Origin: Saccharospirillum sp965652395
Lineage (GTDB): Bacteria > Pseudomonadota > Gammaproteobacteria > Pseudomonadales > Natronospirillaceae
Assembly: GCA_965652395.1 (NCBI GenBank)
Contig: CBFGUW010000008.1
Span: 1-64,000, forward strand
Reading direction: 5' to 3'
DNA length: 64,000 bases
Shown in pieces: positions 7,765 to 15,883 of the stretch. Made by a program: the position numbers and the translations under genes. How positions within the stretch are numbered: the first letter of the stretch is position 1; each line of letters begins with the position of its first letter. The notes below the pieces were generated by a model that was not told where the DNA came from, made no database searches, and saw only the letters and a list, made by a program, of their open reading frames with translations.

Positions 7765-8979
7765 TTGGAAAACCTGAGCAGTGCCGTTGAAACCCTCATC
7801 AACGGCGCAAATACGTTTTTTGTTCTGCTGGGCGCCATTATGGTGCTGTTCATGCACGCCGGCTTTGCATTTCTCGAAGTCGGTACCGTCCGCCATAAAA
7901 ACCAAGTCAACGCCCTGGTCAAAATCATCACCGACTTCGGAGCGTCCACCCTGGCCTATTTTTTCATCGGCTATTGGGTCGCTTATGGCACCACCTTCTT
8001 TACCGGCGCCGAAACTCTGACCGCCCTTAATGGTTACGACCTGGTTAAGTTCTTCTTTCTGCTAACCTTCGCCGCTGCCATTCCCGCCATCATTTCGGGC
8101 GGCATTGCCGAGCGCGCCAAGTTCTATCCTTTTTTGGCCGGGTCCTTCCTGATTGTTGCTTTTGTATACCCCTTCTTCGAAGGCCTGGTCTGGAACGGCA
8201 ACCTTGGCTTTCAGGATTGGCTGACGAACCAGTTTGGGGCCGGTTTCCATGATTTCGCAGGCTCCATCGTTGTGCATGCCGTCGGCGGCTGGATCGCCTT
8301 CGCGGCTGTCTACCTGCTCGGCACCCGCATGGGGCGCTTCCGCAATGGTCGACTGGTCGCCTTCGCACCTTCAAATATTCCCTTCCTGGCGCTCGGTGCC
8401 TGGATTCTGACCGTTGGCTGGTTCGGGTTTAACGTCATGTCGGCTCAAACGCTGGATGGCATTTCCGGTCTGGTCGCCGTGAACAGCCTGATGGCCATGG
8501 TGGGCGGCACCATTGTGGCCATGCTCGCTGGCCGCAACGACCCTGGTTTCATTCATAACGGCCCTCTTGCCGGTTTGGTGGCTGTATGTGCCGGGTCTGA
8601 CATCATGCACCCCATCGGAGCCCTGATTACAGGTGGAGTTGCAGGCGGCCTCTTCGTTGTGGTGTTCACCTGGGCGCAGAATCGCCTGCCGAAGGTCGAC
8701 GACGTATTGGGCGTGTGGCCGCTGCATGGTCTTTGCGGTCTGTGGGGTGGCATAGCAGCCGGGGTGTTCGGCACCGAAGCCCTGGGTGGCCTGGGAGGCG
8801 TGAGCTTCATGTCTCAGTTGATTGGTTCTCTCGCTGGCGTACTGGTCGCCGTAGTGGGCGGGTTCCTGGTGTATGGACTGGTAGGACAGATCGCAGGTCT
8901 AAGACTTAGCCAGGAGGATGAATTCAACGGCGCCGATCTAAGCATTCACAAGATTGGTGCGACCTCCGACGACGATTGA
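7765..8979 (+). CDS. amt: Ammonium transporter, Amt family
   Basis: Amt proteins are trimeric inner-membrane channels for ammonium uptake. This 404-residue product has about eleven transmembrane segments. It carries DFAGSIVVHAVGG, with the conserved aspartate and first pore histidine, and the later WPLHGLCGLWGG block, with the second pore histidine. The start chosen is TTG at 7765, preceded by AAGGAG at 7753-7758; the resulting N terminus (MENLSSAVETLINGANTFF) fits the family, whereas an in-frame extension upstream would translate the palindromic element R1. Expression is probably nitrogen-controlled through the sigma-54 site at 7481. No glnK gene is adjacent. The LysR gene that follows is convergent. 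Confidence 0.92.
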   Translation: MENLSSAVETLINGANTFFVLLGAIMVLFMHAGFAFLEVGTVRHKNQVNALVKIITDFGASTLAYFFIGYWVAYGTTFFTGAETLTALNGYDLVKFFFLLTFAAAIPAIISGGIAERAKFYPFLAGSFLIVAFVYPFFEGLVWNGNLGFQDWLTNQFGAGFHDFAGSIVVHAVGGWIAFAAVYLLGTRMGRFRNGRLVAFAPSNIPFLALGAWILTVGWFGFNVMSAQTLDGISGLVAVNSLMAMVGGTIVAMLAGRNDPGFIHNGPLAGLVAVCAGSDIMHPIGALITGGVAGGLFVVVFTWAQNRLPKVDDVLGVWPLHGLCGLWGGIAAGVFGTEALGGLGGVSFMSQLIGSLAGVLVAVVGGFLVYGLVGQIAGLRLSQEDEFNGADLSIHKIGATSDDD

Positions 8980-9005
8980 GCCGCCCTGGGCACGTCCACT
9001 CACAC

Positions 9006-9935
9006 TCAAGGCGTGCCCTCTTCCCCCAGACTGCTGCCGACTTTGTCGAGGAAAAAAGCAATAAAGGCATCCACCTTGGGCTGGCGCTGACGCACCTGAT
9101 GAGTGTAGAGATAAATATCCATGTCTCTGAACCAGTAGGGCTCCAGAACCGGAACAATCGTCCCCTCTGCCAAGGCGCGGCGAACATTCGGCAGACCGGC
9201 CGAAGCATTCATCAACCCTAAACCCTGGATACACAGCTCCAAATGGCCCGCGCTGCTTTTAACAGGGGCATCCAGGTAGCACAGTGGAAAGCTTCCACCC
9301 CGAGTGCCGGTTTCATTCACGATCAGAAAGTTGTTGGGCTCGTCATGGAGCTGCGACAGCACCCGATGCCCGGCCAGATCCTTTGGATGCCCCGGCTCCC
9401 CATATTCCTGAAGATAAGCCGGGCTGGCGAAGACGCCATAGGCGGTTGTGATCAACCGCCGTCGAACCAACCCCGGGTGAAAGTCCCCAAGGTATTTACC
9501 CAGCCCCCAGGCTACATCAAAGGGACGGGATTTCGGATCCACCAGTTCGTTGATAACGTCTATCTCCAGCTCAATGCCCGGGAACCGTTCCCGGAATTCC
9601 CGCACATAGGGAATCACCGTCGCCATTAACGGGACTTCCATGCCCACCACCTTGAGCACTCCTTTCGGTTCCTCCTTTCGGCTCGCAACCCAGTCGGCCA
9701 AAGCCTCCTGCTCCAATAACAGTGATAAGGCCCGATCACGAAACTGAGTGCCAAATTCGGTCAGCCGAACGACGCGGGTGCTTCGTTCGAACAACGGCTC
9801 ACCCAACTCGGCCTCCAGTTGCGACACATGCTTGCTTACCGCCATGGCGGTAAGGCCGATTTGCCGTGCCGCTTCGCTGAAACTACTGCATTCCGCCACT
9901 CTCACGAAGGAGCGCAGCCATTCTATTTTAAACAT
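9006..9935 (-). CDS. LysR-family transcriptional regulator
   Basis: The 309-residue protein has an N-terminal winged helix-turn-helix (WLRSFVRVAECSSFSEAARQ then MAVSKHVSQLEAELGEPLFE, residues about 5-52) and a C-terminal periplasmic-binding-like effector domain. It is divergent from the MFS gene with 89 bases between the starts, the classical arrangement in which a LysR protein controls its neighbour and itself. An AT-rich stretch in that gap could hold the operator. The closest-looking subgroup is the CrgA/DhcR-like branch, but the effector is unknown. Confidence 0.9.
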   Translation of the reverse strand: MFKIEWLRSFVRVAECSSFSEAARQIGLTAMAVSKHVSQLEAELGEPLFERSTRVVRLTEFGTQFRDRALSLLLEQEALADWVASRKEEPKGVLKVVGMEVPLMATVIPYVREFRERFPGIELEIDVINELVDPKSRPFDVAWGLGKYLGDFHPGLVRRRLITTAYGVFASPAYLQEYGEPGHPKDLAGHRVLSQLHDEPNNFLIVNETGTRGGSFPLCYLDAPVKSSAGHLELCIQGLGLMNASAGLPNVRRALAEGTIVPVLEPYWFRDMDIYLYTHQVRQRQPKVDAFIAFFLDKVGSSLGEEGTP

Positions 9936-10024
9936 TTTGTTTATCTATCCTAAAAAACAGGATCATTTAATTTATAAACCGGACAGCCTAGAGTCTCCAG
10001 ATGTTTTTCGCAAGGAGACCGACC

Positions 10025-11266
10025 ATGTCATTAATTCACAGGCTGACCCTTCATCATGCTTTGGCAGGCTTCGCATTGGGTTTGTTTCTCGCCGTTCAAA
10101 CGCTTTTCCTGAAGGAAAAAGGCATCGACCTTTGGCACATCGGCCTGTTGTTTGGTGCCTTCGGCGCGGCCACAGTCTGTTTCGAGCTGCCGTTGGGAGC
10201 CTTGGCGGATATCCATGGGCGGGTTCGCATTTATCGGCTGTCTCGCTTGATCGCTTTGAGCGGCATTCTACTGGCGGTGGTGCTGGATGGCTTCTGGGGT
10301 TTGTTCATTGCGATGGCGTTGCTGGGGGTGAGCCGGGCATTGGATTCAGGCAGCATTCAGGCTTGGCAGCTGGATCATTTGAAAGCAGCGGGCCTGGCCG
10401 AGAGAATACCGAATGCGATAGCCCGTTTTCACAGCGCTTCCGCGGCCGCCATCGCCTCTGGCGCATTGCTGGGAGGTTATCTGCCGGGTTGGATGCAAGA
10501 CTCTGTTTACTGGCAACCACGACCAACGGAGTGGAACCTGTTGGCACAGGCCACTATCACCGCGCTGCATCTATTGATGCTGGGTTGGCTGTTCAAGGAA
10601 GGCGATCCGAAGGCGGGCCACTCCTCGACATCCGGGTTGCGGCATCAACTGCGTAGCGCGGTGCTGGTGGCCTTTCACCGGCCAAAACTGTTGCGTCTCT
10701 TTGCCAGTGCCTTTCTGGTGGGGTTGGTGCTGTTCGCACTCGAAGCTTATTGGCAACCTAGAGTGCTCGAATTGGCGCCGGATACAAACTATGCCGTTTT
10801 CGGGTGGCTGGCGTCCGGTTATTTCCTCGCAGCCGCCGCCGGACCAATGGTACTGGGGCGGGTCTTGAAGCGAATCCATCCCCCCACCGAAGCCATGATA
10901 TTCGGCATCTTGGCGTTATTGGGTCCTCTGTTGACGGCCTTGGCACTGCAATCCACGCTTTTGGCCTACGCCCCAACCTACCTGCTGTTTATGCTGGTGC
11001 TGTCGATGATCAATGTCCCCTTCGAAATAACCCTGGCCGAGGAAGCACCCAACGAAGTACGCTCAACGCTGTTCAGCATTCTCAGCCTGTCATTACAGAC
11101 CGGCGGTGTCGTTATGGCTTATGGACTTTCCTTCTGCGTCCAATGGATAGGAATCGCCGGACTCTGGATAGGGCTCGCATCGCTTCTGGCCCTGAGTGGG
11201 TTGGTCGGATTGATTGGGACATCTTATAAATCCACCTTTTGCCGGAGTTCTGGAATCTCCGCGTGA
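10025..11266 (+). CDS. Major facilitator superfamily permease
   Basis: The 413-residue protein has about twelve hydrophobic segments, and the loop between segments 2 and 3 reads GALADIHGRVRIYRLSRL, the MFS motif A region (G-x-x-x-D-x-x-G-R). The ATG at 10025 is chosen because AAGGAG lies seven bases upstream; a frame-mate ATG at 10001 would include that site. It is divergent from a LysR gene that likely regulates it. The substrate is unknown. The last 43 bases overlap the 3' end of the convergent beta-CASP gene. Confidence 0.87.
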   Translation: MSLIHRLTLHHALAGFALGLFLAVQTLFLKEKGIDLWHIGLLFGAFGAATVCFELPLGALADIHGRVRIYRLSRLIALSGILLAVVLDGFWGLFIAMALLGVSRALDSGSIQAWQLDHLKAAGLAERIPNAIARFHSASAAAIASGALLGGYLPGWMQDSVYWQPRPTEWNLLAQATITALHLLMLGWLFKEGDPKAGHSSTSGLRHQLRSAVLVAFHRPKLLRLFASAFLVGLVLFALEAYWQPRVLELAPDTNYAVFGWLASGYFLAAAAGPMVLGRVLKRIHPPTEAMIFGILALLGPLLTALALQSTLLAYAPTYLLFMLVLSMINVPFEITLAEEAPNEVRSTLFSILSLSLQTGGVVMAYGLSFCVQWIGIAGLWIGLASLLALSGLVGLIGTSYKSTFCRSSGISA

Positions 11267-12630
11267 ATCCCCTTTTTCTCAAGTTCCAGCCGGAGGGTTT
11301 CCAGCGCTTCAGGCTCTCCATGAACCAGGTAGAACCGTGGGTTACCACCGATGTGCCCGGCCCAGTCCAGCAGCTGGCTTTGCCCGGCATGGGCGGAAAA
11401 GCCCCCCAGGGTATGGATCTTCGCTTTCACGGCGATGGTCTGCCCGAACAGTTTGACTTGGGCATCGCCGTCGACCAACCGACGACCCAGGGTGCCCCGT
11501 GCTTGAAAGCCCACAAAGAGAATATGGTTGCGGCTGTTCCAGAGGTTATGTTTCAGGTGATGGGTGATGCGTCCTCCGTTACACATGCCGCTACCGGCGA
11601 TAATGATGGCGCCCTGACTGATGCGGTTGATGGCTATCGAATCGTCCACGCTTTCCGTAATGCGGAGCAGCGGCAGAAACTCCTGGAGTGTCTGGGCATT
11701 TTTTTCGAACATTTCCTGGATGTCATCTTTGTCCAACCGTTGCAGACTGTCGTTGTAGATGTCGGTAATGCTGGAGGCCATGGGACTGTCTAAAAAGATC
11801 AGCTTTTGCTTCAGCCGACCTTGATGATAGAGCTGACCCAGGCAGTAAAGCAGTTCCTGTGTGCGGCCAAGCGCAAAGGATGGAATAAAGACATTGCCCC
11901 CATCGGCATAGGCATCTTCCAGCACAGTGGCGAGTTCCTCATAGGTTGCTTCGAATGGACGATGGTTGCGATTCCCGTAGGTTCCTTCCATCAGCACGAT
12001 GTCGGCATGTTCGATCCGACTGGGGTCGTGCATCAGTACGGTGGCGGGGTTGCCGAGGTCTCCGGAAAAGACCAAATGGCGCATGGATTGCCCGTACTTA
12101 AGCCACATTTCGATAATGGCGGAACCAAGAATGTGGCCAGCGTCCCGAAAGACAAGTTCCACTCCGGGAATGGGAAACCCTTGTTTGCCATAGGGCTGGG
12201 CTTCAACCTGTCGCATGACCTGGTCGACATCGTCGGTGGTCATGACGGCGGGCAGAGGCGGTTTGCCTTGGCGGCGCAGGCGCTTGTTCTGCCATTCGAG
12301 GTCTTTCTGGTAAAGCAGGACCGAGTCTTTGAGCAACACAGGGAGCAAGGCCCGGGTGCCGGGCGTACAGACTATTTTGCCCCGGAAGCCTTTGGCGACC
12401 AGGAGTGGCAGCAGGCCGCTGTGGTCGATATGGGCATGCGACAGAACAACAAGATCAATGCTGTCGGGCCGGAATTTGAACCGGAAGCGATGCCATTCGC
12501 GAACCTGATTGGCCCCTTGAACCATGCCGCAGTCCAACAGGATATTTTTATGATTGATGCGAATAAGGTAACAGGAACCGGTCACTTGTTGGGCGGCGCC
12601 GATAAATTGCAAACTGGGGTTGGAGGACAT
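11224..12630 (-). CDS. Beta-CASP metallo-beta-lactamase-fold RNA-processing hydrolase
   Basis: The 468-residue protein contains the metal-binding SHAHIDHSG motif near residue 63, a MEGTYGNR motif near 215, and C-terminal beta-CASP features with histidines in GGFSAHAGQSQLLDW and LVHGEPEA. This is the CPSF/RNase J-related group of endo- or exonucleases acting on RNA; bacterial members of this length are usually annotated as MBL-fold RNA-specific hydrolases. An AGGAAG Shine-Dalgarno precedes the ATG. Its 3' end overlaps the convergent MFS gene by 43 bases, so antisense interference is possible. The actual substrate is not known. Confidence 0.88.
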   Translation of the reverse strand: MSSNPSLQFIGAAQQVTGSCYLIRINHKNILLDCGMVQGANQVREWHRFRFKFRPDSIDLVVLSHAHIDHSGLLPLLVAKGFRGKIVCTPGTRALLPVLLKDSVLLYQKDLEWQNKRLRRQGKPPLPAVMTTDDVDQVMRQVEAQPYGKQGFPIPGVELVFRDAGHILGSAIIEMWLKYGQSMRHLVFSGDLGNPATVLMHDPSRIEHADIVLMEGTYGNRNHRPFEATYEELATVLEDAYADGGNVFIPSFALGRTQELLYCLGQLYHQGRLKQKLIFLDSPMASSITDIYNDSLQRLDKDDIQEMFEKNAQTLQEFLPLLRITESVDDSIAINRISQGAIIIAGSGMCNGGRITHHLKHNLWNSRNHILFVGFQARGTLGRRLVDGDAQVKLFGQTIAVKAKIHTLGGFSAHAGQSQLLDWAGHIGGNPRFYLVHGEPEALETLRLELEKKGIHAEIPELRQKVDL

Positions 12631-12720
12631 CTCACTTCCTATCTTCCTGGGCTACCTGTTTAAATTAGCCTATGGTGAGCTGATTGCCTTGACGTAAATC
12701 ATGGCGCCGGGTTTAACCCG

Positions 12721-12850
12721 TGTCTGCGGCCCGGTAGAGCCCGCCGGGGTCGTCGTGAATACTTCCATGTCGGTCCGACGTTTCGGGACTCGACCGCAGC
12801 ATCCTTGCTGCGGACTTCCCCGGCGGACTCTACCAGGCTACAGACACTAG
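12721..12850 (-). repeat. Palindromic element R2 (longer, divergent core)
   Basis: Arms at 12721-12749 and 12818-12846 pair at 25 of 29 positions; three of the four mismatches would be G-U wobbles in RNA from the minus strand, which is the strand carrying the core in the family orientation. The core spans 68 bases instead of 53: the GCAGCAAGGATGCTGC hairpin is retained and the second part is expanded. CTAG at 12847-12850 abuts the arm. The element lies between two divergent genes. Confidence 0.85.
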
Positions 12851-12877
12851 CCCATGGTGCCTTACCGAGAATCTTTT

Positions 12878-13924
12878 ATGTCTCAACTATTGCGAATCGT
12901 CACATTCAATACGGCCTTGTTTCGTCCAGGCCCTGGGATTTTGACCAAGGAGCTGGAAGGTATCGGCAGCCAACAACTCAGAGCTGTGGTAAGCACCCTC
13001 GCCCACCTGGATGCCGATGTCGTAGTACTGAATGAATTCGACTTCGATGCCGACCGGCGGGCACTGACATGTTTCAACGAAACCTGGCTGGCAAAAAAGA
13101 TGACGCCTTACCCGTTCAGCTTTACCGCTCCGGTCAATACCGGCGTACCTTCGGGGCGGGACCTGGTGAAGGATGGCAGCTTGCCTCCCGGTCGATCCTC
13201 CCCCAAGGGGTTTGGGGATTTTCCGGGGCAATATGGCATGGCAGTTTTGTCCCGATTACCGATCCTTGAGCCCCGCTGCCGCACCTTTCAGCAGTTTCTG
13301 TGGAGGGACATGCCGAATGCAAACCTCCCCAAACACCCGGACGGTTCCGTTTTTTATTCGGAAGAAGATCTCGCTGCATTGCCATTGTCGAGCAAATCGC
13401 ATTGGGATCTGGTGTTGGAACACGAACAACGGTCTTTCCACCTTCTGGTCAGTCACCCCACCCCACCCGCCTTTGACGGGCCGGAACAAAGAAATATGTG
13501 CCGCAATGGCGATGAAATTCGTTTCTGGGTGGACTATCTGAATGGGGCGGACTATATGGCGGATGACCAGGGACGTCGAGGCGGTCTGGGCCCTGGGGCG
13601 TCGTGTTTGGTGGCGGGGGATTTGAATGCTTCTGTATCGAAGGGGGACAGTCGTCCGGGGGCGATGACTGCCCTGCTTGAGCATTCACGGCTGCAAAAAG
13701 TGGCTCCGGTAAGCCCCGGGGCGTTAAGACACCGGCCCAATGAGGCAGATTCGGAGTTTCATACGGCGGACTGGGGAATGCGATCAGACTATCTGTTGCC
13801 TTCACAGGATTGGAAGGTGGTAGACACGGGAGTGTTCTGGCCAGTGCCCGAGGACCCCATGGGCGACGTTGTGGCAATGGCTTCCGATCACAGAGCAGTG
13901 TGGTTGGATGTAGCCTGGAAATGA
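12878..13924 (+). CDS. Endonuclease/exonuclease/phosphatase family protein
   Basis: The 348-residue protein matches the DNase I-like EEP fold: RIVTFNTALF at the N terminus (metal-binding asparagine), DADVVVLNEFDFD near residue 50 (catalytic glutamate), a histidine in LLVSHPTPP, VAGDLNAS near residue 248 (aspartate and asparagine) and a final ASDHRAVWLDV containing the catalytic histidine. The family includes nucleases and phospholipid or inositol-phosphate phosphodiesterases; the substrate is undetermined. No signal peptide is evident. An in-frame ATG at 12854 is possible, but neither start has a convincing ribosome-binding site. The palindromic element R2 ends only 27 bases before the chosen start. 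Confidence 0.85.
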   Translation: MSQLLRIVTFNTALFRPGPGILTKELEGIGSQQLRAVVSTLAHLDADVVVLNEFDFDADRRALTCFNETWLAKKMTPYPFSFTAPVNTGVPSGRDLVKDGSLPPGRSSPKGFGDFPGQYGMAVLSRLPILEPRCRTFQQFLWRDMPNANLPKHPDGSVFYSEEDLAALPLSSKSHWDLVLEHEQRSFHLLVSHPTPPAFDGPEQRNMCRNGDEIRFWVDYLNGADYMADDQGRRGGLGPGASCLVAGDLNASVSKGDSRPGAMTALLEHSRLQKVAPVSPGALRHRPNEADSEFHTADWGMRSDYLLPSQDWKVVDTGVFWPVPEDPMGDVVAMASDHRAVWLDVAWK

Positions 13925-13930
13925 ATTGCG

Positions 13931-13954
13931 CCATATTGATTTATATCAATATGG
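13931..13954 (+). promoter_or_regulatory. FNR/Anr-type binding palindrome
   Basis: A perfect 10-base inverted repeat with a TTAT spacer contains TTGATTTATATCAA (13936-13949), an exact match to the FNR consensus TTGAT-N4-ATCAA. It lies 92 bases before the hexaheme cytochrome start, leaving room for a class II promoter with a weak -10-like TATCTC at 13974. Oxygen-limited induction of the two cytochrome genes is inferred. Confidence 0.8.
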
Positions 13955-14034
13955 CTCAACTGGGTTCTGCCAGTATCTCTATCCAATAATGGGTAATACA
14001 ACAACAAACCCAGTCTGGAATGAAAGGAGAGACC

Positions 14035-15219
14035 ATGGCCAGATTCACCCCCGTCGCGGTAGTCATTACCGTTGGATTTCTTGTTGCTGTTGTTTCCATG
14101 TCCGCCGGGAGTTGGCTTTCCTTATCGAAGGCTCCTGGAGCACAGAAGGCTGCAGCCCTATCAAACAGCGATTTTCACTTTCCCGACGGCTGCGCAACTT
14201 GCCATGGGGAAACCGCCGAATACCCGGTACTGGGCGCGAAAGCCCAGTATCTGGAATCTGGCCACCATCTGGGTTTCGAACTGGAAGCTGCCCACGCGTT
14301 CTATGCCAACGGTAACGGCTGTCAAAGCTGCCACACTCACGAAGGTTTCGTACAAACACTGGCAACGGGCGAGGTGGATACTCAGGGCTTTGTCGAGTGG
14401 CCTTCCCAACCCAACTGTTTTACCTGCCATGCCCCTCACGAACGCGGGGATTTCAGTTTAAGGACCACAGCCCCGGTCACACTGGTCAGTGGCCGTGAGT
14501 TCGATCAAGGCGATGCAAACCTGTGCGCAACCTGTCACCGTGCCCGCACGGCTGCAACTAATGCGGTGAAGGAAACCCCGGCGGCTCAGGTGCGCAGTCA
14601 CTTCGGGCCGCATTACAGCACTCAGGCGGACGTGTTCATGGGCACCGGTGCCTACGAATTCGAAGGTCAGGATTACAGCAGTTCACAACACCGCTTCTCG
14701 GTGGATGATGGTTGCCTTGGCTGCCACATGCCATTACCGGAAGGCCGTTACAGTCTTTCCGCCGCACTGGGCGGCCACAGCTTCAACATCGCCCATGGTG
14801 AAGAGGGTGAGGTGTCGCTGAACACGACTTCTTGCCTGGGATGCCATGACGGCATCAAACAATTGGCCGGAACGCCTTTGTTCGATACTCCCGCCGGGGC
14901 GGATTGGGACGGTGACGGCCGGATCGAGGTGGCTCAGGCTGAGGTCCAGGGTCTGCTCGACCGATTGGTTAACCCCGAAGGCACTGGCCTGCTGCAGCAA
15001 GGCGACGCCCCGCTTTATACCGCCGAGGGCGGCTTCAACAGCCGGGTTCCAGCAGGATTGGTGAGGACGGAAGCCGAAATGGCGGCACTGTTCAACTACA
15101 AATTCTTCGGTGAGGATCGCAGTTTGGGGATTCACAATACGCCCTACACCGTTCAGGTGCTGCAAGACACCATAGCGGCGCTGGATCCCGATTTCGACCG
15201 CTCCACACGGCCACGATAA
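14035..15219 (+). CDS. Periplasmic hexaheme c-type cytochrome
   Basis: The 394-residue protein has an N-terminal signal anchor (VAVVITVGFLVAVVSMSAG) and six CXXCH heme-attachment motifs: CATCH, CQSCH, CFTCH, CATCH, CLGCH and CLGCH. The ATG at 14035 follows AAAGGAGA. It is followed after 8 bases by a NapC/NirT-type tetraheme gene, so the pair probably forms a quinol-to-periplasm electron path, with this protein as acceptor or terminal reductase. It does not show the CXXCK active-site heme of NrfA nitrite reductase. Possible relatives are hydroxylamine, sulfur-compound or fumarate/TMAO-linked multiheme proteins; I cannot assign the acceptor. The upstream FNR palindrome points to low-oxygen expression. 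Confidence 0.85.
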   Translation: MARFTPVAVVITVGFLVAVVSMSAGSWLSLSKAPGAQKAAALSNSDFHFPDGCATCHGETAEYPVLGAKAQYLESGHHLGFELEAAHAFYANGNGCQSCHTHEGFVQTLATGEVDTQGFVEWPSQPNCFTCHAPHERGDFSLRTTAPVTLVSGREFDQGDANLCATCHRARTAATNAVKETPAAQVRSHFGPHYSTQADVFMGTGAYEFEGQDYSSSQHRFSVDDGCLGCHMPLPEGRYSLSAALGGHSFNIAHGEEGEVSLNTTSCLGCHDGIKQLAGTPLFDTPAGADWDGDGRIEVAQAEVQGLLDRLVNPEGTGLLQQGDAPLYTAEGGFNSRVPAGLVRTEAEMAALFNYKFFGEDRSLGIHNTPYTVQVLQDTIAALDPDFDRSTRPR

Positions 15220-15227
15220 GGAAGCCA

Positions 15228-15791
15228 ATGATGTCGTTCTGGAAATCGCTGTGGCAATGGCCACCCAAATGGCGCTGGTTGATCATCCCTTTGGGCGGAT
15301 GGCTGGCACTGCTGGTCGGTATCGGCGCCTGGGCTGGCTTCAACGGAACCATGCATGCAACCAGCACCAACGAATTCTGTTACGGCTGCCATATCGGCCG
15401 GGACACGGTGGTTGAGGAATACCAGGCTTCAAGCCACTTCACCAATGAACATGGCGTCGCCGCCACCTGCGCGGACTGCCATATTCCCCACGAGTTCGTA
15501 CCCAAACTGGTTACCAAAATAAAAGCCACGGCCGATGTGTACCACCAGTTGGCAGGCACCATTAATTTGGAAAATTTCGAATCACATCGCGGAGAAATGG
15601 CCGAAGCCATCTGGCACCAGATGGAAGCCAACGATTCACAAGCCTGCCGCAACTGCCACGACCCGAAACGCTGGCAGACTGCTCTGCAATCCGCCAGGGC
15701 TCAGAACAGCCACAAGCCCGAGTTCTGGGAGGAAAAAGGGCTCACCTGCATCAATTGCCATCGAGGTGTAGCCCATCGGTTGCCACAGTAG
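15228..15791 (+). CDS. NapC/NirT-family tetraheme cytochrome c quinol dehydrogenase
   Basis: The 187-residue protein has one N-terminal transmembrane helix (WLIIPLGGWLALLVGIGAWAGF) and four CXXCH motifs (CYGCH, CADCH, CRNCH, CINCH), the layout of NapC/NirT/TorC/NrfH proteins that oxidise membrane quinol and hand electrons to a periplasmic partner. The partner is probably the hexaheme protein 8 bases upstream. AAGGAAG precedes the ATG; a second ATG follows directly, so the start is uncertain by one codon. A short hairpin (TGCCAC/GTGGCA) spans the stop codon and a longer one follows at 15819-15857. Confidence 0.9.
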   Translation: MMSFWKSLWQWPPKWRWLIIPLGGWLALLVGIGAWAGFNGTMHATSTNEFCYGCHIGRDTVVEEYQASSHFTNEHGVAATCADCHIPHEFVPKLVTKIKATADVYHQLAGTINLENFESHRGEMAEAIWHQMEANDSQACRNCHDPKRWQTALQSARAQNSHKPEFWEEKGLTCINCHRGVAHRLPQ

Positions 15792-15818
15792 GTGGCAACC
15801 GCGAAATGCTTGAGGGAA

Positions 15819-15857
15819 GACGGGAGACGCTAAAGCGAAACTGCGGCGTCTCCCGTC
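15819..15857. terminator. Bidirectional hairpin between convergent genes
   Basis: A perfect 12-base stem (15819-15830 with 15846-15857) lies between the NapC-type gene and the end of ppsA. There is no run of T on either side, so it may act as a transcript-end stabiliser rather than a classical intrinsic terminator. Repeats of the GTCAAGCG type follow to 15890. Confidence 0.45.
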
Positions 15858-15883
15858 AAGCGTCTTCCGTCAAGCAAAGCTCG

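Noticed and set aside
14035..15219. Hexaheme protein as ammonia-forming nitrite reductase NrfA
   Set aside because: No CXXCK catalytic heme motif is present, there are six rather than five hemes, and no NrfA-like catalytic block is seen.
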